A DNA stretch of 64,000 bases from DTFZ01 sp050260375 (GCA_050260375.1 JBLNCA010000005.1:12049-76048); one strand, 5' to 3'. Numbered from the stretch's first letter, positions 8,794 to 16,810 are shown. Numbers and translations are program-made. Notes: generated by a model not told the origin, from the sequence alone.

Positions 8794-8970
8794 TCGCTGC
8801 AGCCCACCGAAGATTTTGACAACAGCATGCTTCGCAGCCTTAATCGCGAAGACAAACAGGAAGCGCCGGAAGGGTACAATCTTAGCAGCGGAACTAGGTT
8901 CCATCTCACCTTTCTTCTTTGCCCGTCTCGTTTCTTTTTTCTTCCCCGGCTGCCGTGTAAACCGTCTCGC

Positions 8971-8997
8971 TAAAATTGTGCCACTGGCACAATTTTA
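8971..8997. repeat. perfect 12-bp inverted repeat (hairpin)
   Basis: Arms TAAAATTGTGCC and GGCACAATTTTA with an ACT loop. It lies among a group of hairpins downstream of tRNA-Gln and may be a terminator or part of a small non-autonomous repeat. Confidence 0.7.
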
Positions 8998-9036
8998 AAC
9001 GCTCGCTTCAAATCCCATATAAGGAAAAATAGGGGC

Positions 9037-9062
9037 CCCCGCAAAGCCAAGGCTTTGTGGGG
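9037..9062. repeat. CCCC..AAAGCC hairpin repeat, copy 1
   Basis: Arms CCCCGCAAAGCC and GGCTTTGTGGGG around AA, with one G-T type mismatch, preceded by GGGGCCCC. The layout is the same as the hairpin at 43693-43720, suggesting a dispersed repeat family. Confidence 0.6.
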
Positions 9063-9090
9063 AGAAGGAGGAGCAAGGGAGCGTGCGGAT

Positions 9091-9133
9091 GTTTTGCTTA
9101 AAAGCAAAACGGAGCAAAGCGTACTTTGCTCCG
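9091..9133 (-). terminator. tRNA-Gln terminator (two abutting hairpins)
   Basis: Read on the minus strand just after the tRNA, a perfect 10-base stem CGGAGCAAAG / CTTTGCTCCG with a four-base loop (9110-9133) runs into TTTTGCTTTT, itself part of a second hairpin GTTTTGCT / AGCAAAAC (9091-9110). Confidence 0.75.
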
Positions 9134-9136
9134 ACG

Positions 9137-9210
9137 TGGCAGCGGAACTAGGATTCGAACCTAGACAATACGAGTCAGAGTCGTAGGTGCTACCGTTACA
9201 CAATTCCGCT
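9137..9210 (-). tRNA. tRNA-Gln (CUG anticodon)
   Basis: 74 nt including an encoded CCA. The acceptor stem AGCGGAA/TTCCGCT, anticodon stem TACGA/TCGTA with loop CTCTGAC (anticodon CTG) and T-arm CTAGG-TTCGAAT-CCTAG all pair. A TTGCCA-17-TATAAT promoter lies upstream on the minus strand. Confidence 0.95.
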
Positions 9211-9249
9211 ATACTCATTTTTAATTGACTGCAATTTACCGCAAAGCTT

Positions 9250-9278
9250 ATTATAAGTGCCAATTGCATTTTTGGCAA
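9250..9278 (-). promoter_or_regulatory. promoter of tRNA-Gln
   Basis: On the minus strand, TTGCCA (9278-9273) and TATAAT (9255-9250) are separated by 17 bases; the tRNA begins 40 bases downstream of the -10 box. Confidence 0.7.
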
Positions 9279-9448
9279 CCCCTTTTTATTATGCCCTCAT
9301 AAAAAAGTTATCTCAGTATCTTTACTATTCTTTCGGGGCATTTTACGACATTTATTTCAGGCACGCATATATTATAAATGAAACATATATAACAATATAA
9401 AACATTAATACGAAAAGCCATAGGGCACCGCGGGTAAGGGGAGTTATA

Positions 9449-10492
9449 ATGAAGAAGATATGGGCAATATCAATGGTAAGAAACGAAGAAGATATCGTTG
9501 AATCCTTCTGCAGGTATACCCTGCAATTCTGTGACGGCCTGCTTGTTTATAACGACAACAGCCTGGATAACACCGGCGGGATCATAAAACAATTAATTAA
9601 AGAAGGTCTGCGGATAGTGCTTTTTGAATCGTCGCCGGCCGATACAAGCGACTTTGGCAAGTATCAATTTAATGTAATTAATGATCTTGCCCGGCAGGCC
9701 ATTAATGAACGCGGGGCCGATTGGGTCATCCCTCTTGATGCGGATGAATTTTTATTTTGCCCGGATTATTCAGATCCAAGAGCAGAGATAGAGAAACTGG
9801 ACGAATCCCTTGAATACCGGATACGCGCCCGAACCTATATCTTTGACGGGCCTCCGTCGGATAGTTCCATCTTTTTGCCATATGAATTTAAGTCCTTCCT
9901 CCGCTATCCAAAGAAAGGGCAAATGGTCAAAACCATATTGAGCAGAAAACTCTACTTTGACAGCCATGCAAAAATCAGCACCGGCCACCATCATCTCGAA
10001 TACAATTCGGAACCGCATCCCGAAATAAAATTTTCGGATAATCTCCTTTTAGCGCACTATCCTTTCAGAAGCATAGAACAGATGCTGTCAAAAGTCATCG
10101 CCGGAGAACTGAAGCATAGGGCTTCTTTAAACAGAAATAACTATGGCCTGCATTTTAACTCCATGTATGATGCAATTAAGAAATTTCAATCGGCTGACAC
10201 AACGTTAGTCAGGCGTTTTTGCCTGTTTTATTCCGGGATCTTTGAAACGGATGTTGATTTAAATGAACCTCTTGAAACAGAACCATTCCGTACCGATTTT
10301 TTAAACGAACCTATCTCATTGAAATTTACAAACCCGCAGCCGGGCAAATACGCATATCTGGCTAATATACTGGCAACAATGGAAGCCATTATCGAGAAAT
10401 TTAAAATATTAGTAGCGGATTATGAACAAACCAAAGAAGAACTTGCCTCATGCCGTAAAAAGATCGGTGATATTGAAAAGTACAAATCTTAA
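9449..10492 (+). CDS. family 2-type glycosyltransferase
   Basis: A 347-residue cytoplasmic glycosyltransferase of the GT2-like (Glyco_tranf_2_4) kind. The N terminus IWAISMVRNEEDIVESFCRY with VYNDNSLDNT and the metal-binding DADEF motif near residue 98 is typical of enzymes that transfer sugars to surface polymers. A short coiled-coil-like tail (EQTKEELASCRKKIGDIEKY) ends the protein. ATG 9449 follows GGGGAG. The gene stands alone between two tRNA genes, is clearly more AT-rich than its neighbours and lacks their ATA-heavy codon style, which suggests horizontal acquisition. Its acceptor is unknown. Confidence 0.85.
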   Translation: MKKIWAISMVRNEEDIVESFCRYTLQFCDGLLVYNDNSLDNTGGIIKQLIKEGLRIVLFESSPADTSDFGKYQFNVINDLARQAINERGADWVIPLDADEFLFCPDYSDPRAEIEKLDESLEYRIRARTYIFDGPPSDSSIFLPYEFKSFLRYPKKGQMVKTILSRKLYFDSHAKISTGHHHLEYNSEPHPEIKFSDNLLLAHYPFRSIEQMLSKVIAGELKHRASLNRNNYGLHFNSMYDAIKKFQSADTTLVRRFCLFYSGIFETDVDLNEPLETEPFRTDFLNEPISLKFTNPQPGKYAYLANILATMEAIIEKFKILVADYEQTKEELASCRKKIGDIEKYKS

Positions 10493-10568
10493 AAAAATCG
10501 CAGGATTCTTCCGTAAGCTTTTTTCCTGATTCGGCAAAGAAATATAAGCAAAAACTCTGTGAAATAAA

Positions 10569-10612
10569 TATACCTGCTTTCTTTACGTTATCCGCAAATA
10601 ATTGCAGGTATA
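10569..10612 (-). terminator. possible terminator downstream of 6S RNA
   Basis: Inverted repeat TATACCTGC (10569-10577) / GCAGGTATA (10604-10612) with a 26-base loop, followed on the minus strand by an AT-rich tract. It lies beyond the 3' end of the predicted 6S RNA and may serve that transcript. Confidence 0.4.
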
Positions 10613-10630
10613 AGCTTTGTTACAAATATA

Positions 10631-10805
10631 TATCCCATGGTGCCGTCCCCCAGGTTTTAATCCCTGCCCACTAGCAGGTGGGTGCGCTGCCGAACCATTC
10701 AGTTATCCCGTATAAAAGCGGGCACAACATCCGTTTTCGGACGCGCGCTCCCGAAATCGTTCCGTAGGTTTAAAACCTGGGCGTCATTTCGAACACCGCA
10801 GGATA
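10631..10805 (-). ncRNA. ssrS: probable 6S RNA
   Basis: About 175 nt directly downstream of tRNA-Val on the minus strand. TATCC at the 5' end pairs with GGATA at the 3' end, followed by a second closing segment (GGTG/CACC). Inside lies a perfect 12-bp long-range stem CCCAGGTTTTAA (minus strand of 10770-10781) with TTAAAACCTGGG (minus strand of 10649-10660), giving a long rod with an open middle, the shape of 6S RNA. End sequences (GTGTTCG..., CCTGGGGGACGGCACC) resemble bacterial 6S ends. 6S RNA binds RNA polymerase holoenzyme in stationary phase. Assigned by structure, not by covariance search. Confidence 0.62.
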
Positions 10806-10882
10806 TGGTGGGGTTAATTGGGCTCGAACCAACGACCTCTACGATGTCAACGTAGCGCTCTGACCAGCTGAGCTACAACCCC
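10806..10882 (-). tRNA. tRNA-Val (GAC anticodon)
   Basis: 77 nt with encoded CCA. Acceptor GGGGTTG/TAACCCC, D-arm GCTCAGCTGGTCAGAGC, anticodon stem CTACG/CGTAG with loop TTGACAT (anticodon GAC) and a normal T-arm GTTGG-TTCGAGC-CCAAT with one G-T pair. A minus-strand promoter TTGATT-16-TATAAT lies just upstream. Confidence 0.95.
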
Positions 10883-10915
10883 CCGAACGACACTCCGTCT
10901 GAAGCTGCATAACAT

Positions 10916-10943
10916 ATTATACACGATAGTAATTTTAAATCAA
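10916..10943 (-). promoter_or_regulatory. promoter of tRNA-Val and 6S RNA
   Basis: On the minus strand, TTGATT (10943-10938) and TATAAT (10921-10916) with 16-base spacing, about 34 bases before the tRNA. There is no terminator between tRNA and 6S RNA, so both probably come from one transcript. Confidence 0.65.
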
Positions 10944-11017
10944 TACCGAATTTTTTCCGAAATCGCTATAAAAAGCGCGCAAATACTCGTTATCACTGCC
11001 GTATCGTTTGCGCATAC

Positions 11018-11695
11018 TTACGATTGCCGCTTGCCGCGGCGTCCATACGGGCACACCGCTATACATATGCCGCAAACGGCTCCGCGGCCTATACCCGCGT
11101 ATTTATCCTTCATATAATGTGAGCATAGCGCGGCATCCACTATCTCGTCACGCGGCGTATTCCTGCTCCAGCCCTTTCCGGTTATCGCGCCGCACAGGCA
11201 GGCGGCAACGCAGGCATTGCAGCTTCCGCAGCCCGGCTGCCGCATATCGGCGCCTTCCAGCTTTAATCCGGTAAGCACGGTCGCAAACCTTACGCGCGGG
11301 CCAAATTCGTTCGTAATGAAAAGCCCGCTCTTGCCTATGAACCCGAGCCCAGCAAGGTTAGCGGCCGTCTTGTGCTGAAAGTCCCCTTCCATGCCGCGCT
11401 CGTTGGTCGTCTGCGAAGCGGGTATCGCGACGGCGTCAAACCCCGCGCGCTGTAAGGATATTACGCACTTTAATGCGCACATGTCCAAAAACGCGTTTGC
11501 CGTCCTGTAATGGTGAAAATAGTTTTTCGTCGGCCCGGCGCTTACGCTGTCCATCACGGCGTCCGAGAGCCGCACCCCGATGGTTATAGCATATGGAACG
11601 CTCTTGAATTTATCCGGCACAGCCCGGCTTGCGTCCGAAACGCCGAATATATCTATGCCTTCCCGGCGCATAAGCCGCTCCCACTCTTCTACCAT
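11018..11695 (-). CDS. QueG-like double [4Fe-4S] protein
   Basis: A 225-residue cytoplasmic protein related to the epoxyqueuosine reductase QueG family. It shares the central block YRTANAFLDM...NERGMEGDFQHKTAANLAGLGFIGKSGLFITNEFGPRVRFATVLT and a ferredoxin-like tail with two cysteine clusters, CGSCNACVAAC and CGICIAVCPYG, for two [4Fe-4S] clusters. QueG proper is around 350-390 residues with a C-terminal HEAT-like domain, absent here, so this is a short variant whose substrate is uncertain. It may serve redox chemistry other than queuosine. It is divergent from the DUF4364 gene. Confidence 0.7.
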   Translation of the reverse strand: MVEEWERLMRREGIDIFGVSDASRAVPDKFKSVPYAITIGVRLSDAVMDSVSAGPTKNYFHHYRTANAFLDMCALKCVISLQRAGFDAVAIPASQTTNERGMEGDFQHKTAANLAGLGFIGKSGLFITNEFGPRVRFATVLTGLKLEGADMRQPGCGSCNACVAACLCGAITGKGWSRNTPRDEIVDAALCSHYMKDKYAGIGRGAVCGICIAVCPYGRRGKRQS

Positions 11696-11741
11696 ATTAT
11701 ACCGCCTATTTATACAATATGTTGTTATTTTATTTTTAATA

Positions 11742-11779
11742 ATACCACATTTGCTGTACTATCGCAAAAAATGTGGTAT
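11742..11779. promoter_or_regulatory. palindromic operator with embedded promoter upstream of DUF4364 gene
   Basis: Inverted repeat ATACCACATTT (11742-11752) / AAATGTGGTAT (11769-11779), 11-base arms, 16-base spacer. The right arm overlaps a TATAAT -10 box for the regulator gene, and the AATAATACCA segment recurs just downstream. It may be the regulator's own binding site. Confidence 0.55.
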
Positions 11780-11835
11780 AATAATACCATTGCAACGCTT
11801 TTGCGTCTTGCAGAAAATTTGCATGGAGGCGGTAT

Positions 11836-12354
11836 ATGAACATCGAAGCGATAGCCCAGAATAAACTGCTCATATTATATCTGCTTAAAACGATAAACAT
11901 ACAGCTCTCCGAATTGCAAATACTCCGTACTGTGACTGAGAACAACTGGCTTAATTACTTCGACCTTAAGGAGTGCATGTTCGAGCTTATAGAGAGCAAT
12001 CTCGTCGAGCAGCGCGAAACGCCCAACGGCACGTTCTATACGATAACCGAGCTTGGCCGTACGACGCTTTTCTATCTTGAAAAAGAGCTGTTGAGCTCTC
12101 AGCGCAAGGCTATAGACGAATACTGCAACGCCAACAGGGACGAGCTGCGGCTCGAAACGGAGCTGTTCGCGGAATACATAAAGATAGACGAGGGCGAATA
12201 TAAGGTAATGCTTAAGGTGCTGGAAAACCAGGTCCCGGTATTTGAGCTTAACCTGATAACGTATTCACAGGCCTCGGCTGAGTCTTTCATTAAGAAATGG
12301 AAGACAGTCGCACCCAAAATATACAAGAATACGTACGACGAACTCGCCGAGTAA
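11836..12354 (+). CDS. DUF4364 family protein, probable winged-helix regulator
   Basis: A 172-residue soluble protein of the Clostridia-specific DUF4364 family: N-terminal NKLLILYLLKTINIQLSELQILRTV and NYFDLKECMFELIESNLVE, followed by TPNGTFYTITELGRTTLFYLEKEL, a layout that reads as a winged helix-turn-helix domain of about 90 residues with a C-terminal alpha/beta part. Its DNA target and function are not established. GGAGG sits six bases before ATG 11836. A palindrome overlaps its promoter, suggesting self-regulation, and a terminator separates it from nfnAB. Confidence 0.8.
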   Translation: MNIEAIAQNKLLILYLLKTINIQLSELQILRTVTENNWLNYFDLKECMFELIESNLVEQRETPNGTFYTITELGRTTLFYLEKELLSSQRKAIDEYCNANRDELRLETELFAEYIKIDEGEYKVMLKVLENQVPVFELNLITYSQASAESFIKKWKTVAPKIYKNTYDELAE

Positions 12355-12390
12355 CCCTAAGCCACATGATTGTTAAAAATAAACATATAT

Positions 12391-12419
12391 AATCGCCGCT
12401 TAATGCAGCGATTTTTTTT
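12391..12419 (+). terminator. terminator of the DUF4364 gene
   Basis: Stem AATCGC-c-GC / GC-a-GCGATT with TTAAT loop, then eight T residues. The T tract doubles as the start of the nfnA -35 box. Confidence 0.8.
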
Positions 12420-12446
12420 GCACTGGCATTGAGATAATGTTATAAT
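12418..12446 (+). promoter_or_regulatory. nfnAB promoter
   Basis: TTGCAC (12418-12423), 17-base spacer, TATAAT (12441-12446). Confidence 0.75.
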
Positions 12447-12541
12447 AACATGCGTGCAATAACATGTGTGTATTTAGTGTCCCGTAAGCCCGCGATTTCG
12501 CGTGCTTTATAGGGCGATAAAAATATAAGGAGCTGAACTAC

Positions 12542-13372
12542 TTGTACAAGATTCTCAAAAAGCAAACGCTTAACGAGCAGGTCAAGCTTATGGTCATCGA
12601 CGCGCCGCTTATAGCTAAAAAGGCGCAGGCGGGACAGTTTGTAATGCTTCGCGTGGACGACAAGGGCGAACGTATTCCGCTGACGATAGCCGACTTTGAC
12701 CGTGACGCCGGAACCGTTACGATCATCTTTCAGGAGGTCGGCAAAACGACGCTGCAACTGGGCGCTTTAAATGAAGGCGATTCCCTTGCGGATTTCATAG
12801 GACCGCTCGGCAAACCGTCCCACTTTGGCGAAAACGTCAAAAAAGCCGCGGTAATAGGCGGCGGGCTCGGTACGGCGATAGCGTACCCGCAGGCTAAAAA
12901 GCTTAATTCGATGGGCGTGGAAGTGACGTCTATAACGGGCTTTCGCAACAAGGACCTCATACTGCTTGAGGACGAGATGCGCGCCGTGTCGTCCAAGCTC
13001 ATTATAATGACGGACGACGGCAGCAACGGCAACAAGGGCTTTGTTACCGACGCGCTTAAAAAAGAGATAGAATCGGGCGAGAAGTTCGATCTTGTGGTCG
13101 CGATAGGCCCGCTTGTAATGATGAAATTCGTGTCGCGCATGACTCGGGAATACGGCATAAAGACGCTTATAAGCATGAACCCGATAATGATAGACGGCAC
13201 GGGGATGTGCGGAGGATGCCGCGTCACCGTCGGCGGAAAGATTAAGTTCGCGTGCGTGGACGGCCCGGATTTCGACGGTCACGAAGTGGATTTCGACGAA
13301 GCCATGAGAAGGCAGACGATGTATAAAAAGCAGGAAGAGCACTCCTGCAAATTGTATCAGGGGGTACGGTAA
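12542..13372 (+). CDS. nfnA: NADH-dependent reduced ferredoxin:NADP+ oxidoreductase subunit A (NfnA)
   Basis: The small subunit of the electron-bifurcating NfnAB transhydrogenase, which couples reduced ferredoxin and NADH to reduction of NADP+. The 276-residue product has an FAD-binding ferredoxin reductase domain (RIPLTIADFD), an NAD-binding GGGLGTAIAYPQ motif near residues 106-117 and a C-terminal [2Fe-2S] segment with MCGGCRV and a later Cys in KFACVDGPDFDGHEVDF. Start is a TTG at 12542 placed nine bases after AAGGAG; no in-frame ATG fits better. Its stop abuts the ATG of nfnB. Confidence 0.93.
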   Translation: MYKILKKQTLNEQVKLMVIDAPLIAKKAQAGQFVMLRVDDKGERIPLTIADFDRDAGTVTIIFQEVGKTTLQLGALNEGDSLADFIGPLGKPSHFGENVKKAAVIGGGLGTAIAYPQAKKLNSMGVEVTSITGFRNKDLILLEDEMRAVSSKLIIMTDDGSNGNKGFVTDALKKEIESGEKFDLVVAIGPLVMMKFVSRMTREYGIKTLISMNPIMIDGTGMCGGCRVTVGGKIKFACVDGPDFDGHEVDFDEAMRRQTMYKKQEEHSCKLYQGVR

Positions 13373-14770
13373 ATGGCACAGCGTAATATGGATCCTAAAA
13401 AAACACCAATGCCTGAGCAGGACCCTCATGTAAGGGCGTCAAACTTCAGCGAGGTCGCGCTTGGATATACGGAAGAAATGGCAAAAAACGAGGCTATGCG
13501 CTGCCTGCAGTGCAAGAACCAGCCGTGTGTGGCCGGATGCCCCGTTAACGTGAAGATACCCGAATTCATCAAGCTCATTGCCGAAGGGGATGTAATGGGC
13601 GCTTACGAGAAGATACGCGAGACGAACGGCCTGCCCGCGATATGCGGCCGCGTCTGCCCGCAGGAGACACAGTGCGAGAAATACTGCGTCCGCGGCATAA
13701 AGGGCGAGCCGGTGGGCATAGGCAGGCTCGAGAGGTACTGCGCGGACTACGCTATAGAAAAAGGCGCGAAAAAAGCCGAGTGCAAGCCGCCGACCGGAAA
13801 GAAAGCGGCCGTAATAGGCTCGGGGCCGGCAGGGCTCACGTGCGCGGCGGACCTTGCTAAAAACGGCGTGGAAGTGACGATATTCGAGGCGTTCCATACG
13901 CCGGGCGGAGTGCTCGTGTACGGCATACCCGAGTTCAGGCTGCCCAAGGCGCTCGTTCAGAAAGAGATAGACACGCTCTCGGATATGGGCGTAAAGATAG
14001 AAACCGACATGGTTATAGGCCGCGTGCTGACTATAGACGACTTAAAAGCTATGGGCTTTGAGACGATATTCATAGGCACGGGCGCGGGGCTGCCGAGTTT
14101 CATGAACATACCCGGCGAGAACCTCAACGGCGTTTATTCCGCCAACGAATTCTTGACGCGCATCAATTTGATGAAGGGCTATAAGTTCCCCGAATACGAC
14201 ACGCCTGTTGTAAAGCATAAGAAGGTCGCCGTCGTGGGCGGGGGCAACGTCGCGATGGACGCGGCAAGGTGCGCAAAGCGCCTCGGCGCCGAAGAAGTAT
14301 ACATAGTATACCGCAGGAGCGAAGCGGAGATGCCCGCGAGAGCGGAGGAAGTCGAACACGCCAAGGAAGAGGGCATAATATTCCAGTTTCTCGTTAACCC
14401 CGTCGCGATACTCGGCACTGAGGACGGCTACGTGCGCGGTATGACGCTGCAGAAGATGGAGCTCGGCGAGCCGGACGCTTCGGGAAGGCGCAGGCCTGTG
14501 CCTGTAGCGGGCTCCGAGTACGATATAGAGCTCGACGCGGCGATAATAGCGATAGGCACGAGCCCCAACCCGTTGCTGCGGCAGGAGACGCCAGGGCTTG
14601 AAACCCAGAAGTGGGGCGGCATAATAATTGACGAGAAGACAGGCGCAACGTCGGTGGAAGGCGTTTACGCGGGCGGCGACGCCGTTTCGGGAGCCGCTAC
14701 CGTAATACTCGCGATGGGCGCGGGCAAGACGGCCGCAAAAGCGATGCTGGAATATATGGAGAAGAAATAA
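13373..14770 (+). CDS. nfnB: NADH-dependent reduced ferredoxin:NADP+ oxidoreductase subunit B (NfnB, GltD-like)
   Basis: The large NfnAB subunit, homologous to the small subunit of glutamate synthase. The N-terminal domain carries cysteine clusters CLQCKNQPCVAGCPV and CGRVCPQETQCEKYCVRG for two [4Fe-4S] clusters; then come an FAD-binding GSGPAGLTCA motif near residue 144, a second nucleotide-binding GGGNVAMDAAR site for NADPH and the C-terminal GVYAGGDAVSGAATVILAMGAGKTAA block. Its 465 residues match family length. It starts on the base after the nfnA stop, so the two are coupled. The pair supplies NADPH for biosynthesis in a fermentative anaerobe. Confidence 0.94.
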   Translation: MAQRNMDPKKTPMPEQDPHVRASNFSEVALGYTEEMAKNEAMRCLQCKNQPCVAGCPVNVKIPEFIKLIAEGDVMGAYEKIRETNGLPAICGRVCPQETQCEKYCVRGIKGEPVGIGRLERYCADYAIEKGAKKAECKPPTGKKAAVIGSGPAGLTCAADLAKNGVEVTIFEAFHTPGGVLVYGIPEFRLPKALVQKEIDTLSDMGVKIETDMVIGRVLTIDDLKAMGFETIFIGTGAGLPSFMNIPGENLNGVYSANEFLTRINLMKGYKFPEYDTPVVKHKKVAVVGGGNVAMDAARCAKRLGAEEVYIVYRRSEAEMPARAEEVEHAKEEGIIFQFLVNPVAILGTEDGYVRGMTLQKMELGEPDASGRRRPVPVAGSEYDIELDAAIIAIGTSPNPLLRQETPGLETQKWGGIIIDEKTGATSVEGVYAGGDAVSGAATVILAMGAGKTAAKAMLEYMEKK

Positions 14771-14780
14771 CCTGAATATA

Positions 14781-14813
14781 AAATCCCGGGGTGTCAGCAT
14801 CCCGGAATTTTTT
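14781..14813 (+). terminator. nfnAB terminator
   Basis: Imperfect stem AAATCCCGGGGTG / CATCCCGGAATTT followed by T residues. Confidence 0.7.
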
Positions 14814-14899
14814 ATATATTAATCTCCCCGGTGAGTTCGTTGGGGTGGGTAAAGGGGAAGCCGCTAATATCCAAATATCGTGAGGTTTCAGAGAAGTAG

Positions 14900-14925
14900 G
14901 GGCGGTCATTGACCGCCCGCTTTTT
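14900..14925 (+). terminator. strong hairpin between nfnB and the PQQ genes
   Basis: Perfect GGGCGGTC-ATT-GACCGCCC stem followed by GCTTTTT on the plus strand. It could back up nfnAB termination; on the minus strand it lacks a T-run. Confidence 0.65.
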
Positions 14926-14953
14926 CCTGATAATCCTTATTAGGGTTGACTGC

Positions 14954-16810
14954 TTACGAAATCTTTATAAAGAACAGATTCCTGCTTTTTGAGCCCACGA
15001 CGACGTAGTTGCCGAACACTACCGGCGTGGCCTCGAATTTATTGTATATCTTGTTCGCCTCGTCTTTAAACGACAGCTTGCTGACCTCCGTGGCTGACTG
15101 CTTGTCCGCCTTTATCAGCGCAATCTCTCCGTCTATATCGCACTGTATTATATAGCCCTGTCCGTCCGCCGTATAAACGGGTACGGGCGAAGAGGGCGAC
15201 CAGCCCTCCGCTTCCATGTCGTAGCTCCACTTTAAATCGCGGGTATTCTTGTCGAGCGCCACGAGGCGGCTCGTAGTGCTTTCACCCTTGACTTCCTGCG
15301 TCACGTTATAGATTATGAGCCCCTCAAGGCTCGTGCCTTCTTTGCCGAGCACGGGCGAAGCGAGTATGCCGCCGTCGACATCACCGGACTGTACGGTAAA
15401 TGGCACTTCCCATATAACTTCGCCGGTTAAGCCGTTTATTTTCCTGGCATACGCTGTGCCCTGCCCCGGCTGTGCGTTATGCACGGATTCGTCGTATTCG
15501 CACCCGGTATACAGGTAGAACGTACCGTTTGCGGGGTCCTCCTCCAGCACCATAGAGACGTCGCTGTCGTCTCCCAAATCGTTGGCGTACACGAGCGTCA
15601 TAGTGTTTAAGTCTACGCACTGCAGCAGCCCCGCGTTGTCGGTGAATATTACATAATTCTTCCACGCGACAACGGAGTTCTCTATTCCCCATCTGCCGCC
15701 GTTTGCCTTATCCCTGTCCCTGTTTGCGGGCGTAGTGTACCTGTACTTAACCATAGGCTTCGGGTCCATAGTCACGGTACCGGCGCTCTCGTCGTAAGAG
15801 GTATTGAGCTTAACGGTGTAAAGCACGCCGTTCTCCCCCGGCACTATGAGCGTGTCCGTATCTGCGTCTATAAGCGCGCTCGAATCGTAAGCCTGCCAGC
15901 TCCGCAGTGCGAACGGGTCCGCATTGGGCGCGCCGAACTTATACAGCTCTTTACCATCTATAAGGCTAAAGACGCGGAAGTACATATCTTTGCAGTACCG
16001 GTCATCTCCGTCAGCCTGCAACCCCTGCCCGACGTATATTATCGGGTATCCTCTTGGGTCTAGGCTCGCAGTGCCTTTTGTGGGCGCGCCTATCTTTATC
16101 GGGTTCCTCGTCTTCTCGCCCGTCTCCAGTTCCTCAAAGTATATGTTGCCGTCGAGCGAGCATATTATGACCTCTGTAAAGCCTGCCTTATTCCTGAACG
16201 AATCGTAGATTGACGTCATCTTTTCGCGCAGCGCGTCCGGCCATTTCACGACGAGCGGCTGCCCCGTCCATCCGCTGCCTCCCCAGCCGTTTATAGCGCC
16301 CGTCTGCTTTGTGTTGACAAGCGTTAGTTTTTGCTCCTTTATGTCCGCAGTGCCCCAGCTGGGCATGTCCCGGTAGTTGTTGCCGCGGAACGTTATCACG
16401 CCCTCCAGCGCCGTATACTCGCTCCCTGCGCCGAACGATATCGGGTCGGGGCGCTCGTATGTCTCTACCTCATTGCCGTCGTTCATTATCTTCGTCTCAA
16501 AGCTGAATGTCGCGGGGTCGGTCTTGCCCGCCACGGGCTGCGGCAGCAAGTCCGCCGGCATCGACAGCTCGGGCGTTTCGGCCGGAATTTCGGATTCCAT
16601 GGACTCTAAAAGTCCGCTCTTATTGGGCGGACTCAACACCATGGATTCACCCGGCTTTTCGGCGCTGCCCGGCTCGTCGGTAACCGCCTTTACAATGAAA
16701 AATATACCTGCCGCAAGTGCGGCTATCAGTACGCCTAATATAACGTAGAACCTTGCGCGAGCCTTGCGCCTGAATCTGCGTTTTCTGGCATAGTATCTTC
16801 TTTTGCTCAT
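14954..16810 (-). CDS. membrane-anchored PQQ-like beta-propeller protein, copy 1
   Basis: A 618-residue protein with a short Arg/Lys-rich cytoplasmic N terminus, one membrane helix at about residues 22-42, a Pro/Ser/Glu-rich linker and a large extracellular domain built of PQQ/YWTD-like repeats (VVKWPDALR..., YPIIYVGQGLQADGD, DTLIVPGENGVLYTVKLNT, LLQCVDLNTMTLVYANDLGDD, RLVALDKNTRDLKWSYDME). The cofactor-binding residues of true quinoproteins are not evident, so a scaffold or envelope-assembly role is likelier than catalysis. ATG 16810 follows AAAGGGGA. It is the downstream member of a tandem duplicate pair. Confidence 0.8.
   Translation of the reverse strand: MSKRRYYARKRRFRRKARARFYVILGVLIAALAAGIFFIVKAVTDEPGSAEKPGESMVLSPPNKSGLLESMESEIPAETPELSMPADLLPQPVAGKTDPATFSFETKIMNDGNEVETYERPDPISFGAGSEYTALEGVITFRGNNYRDMPSWGTADIKEQKLTLVNTKQTGAINGWGGSGWTGQPLVVKWPDALREKMTSIYDSFRNKAGFTEVIICSLDGNIYFEELETGEKTRNPIKIGAPTKGTASLDPRGYPIIYVGQGLQADGDDRYCKDMYFRVFSLIDGKELYKFGAPNADPFALRSWQAYDSSALIDADTDTLIVPGENGVLYTVKLNTSYDESAGTVTMDPKPMVKYRYTTPANRDRDKANGGRWGIENSVVAWKNYVIFTDNAGLLQCVDLNTMTLVYANDLGDDSDVSMVLEEDPANGTFYLYTGCEYDESVHNAQPGQGTAYARKINGLTGEVIWEVPFTVQSGDVDGGILASPVLGKEGTSLEGLIIYNVTQEVKGESTTSRLVALDKNTRDLKWSYDMEAEGWSPSSPVPVYTADGQGYIIQCDIDGEIALIKADKQSATEVSKLSFKDEANKIYNKFEATPVVFGNYVVVGSKSRNLFFIKIS

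Noticed and set aside
8816..9278. Frames of 60 and 102 codons around the tRNA-Gln hairpins (both strands)
   Set aside because: They cover hairpins and, on minus, the tRNA itself; the similar C-terminal residues come from the palindrome.
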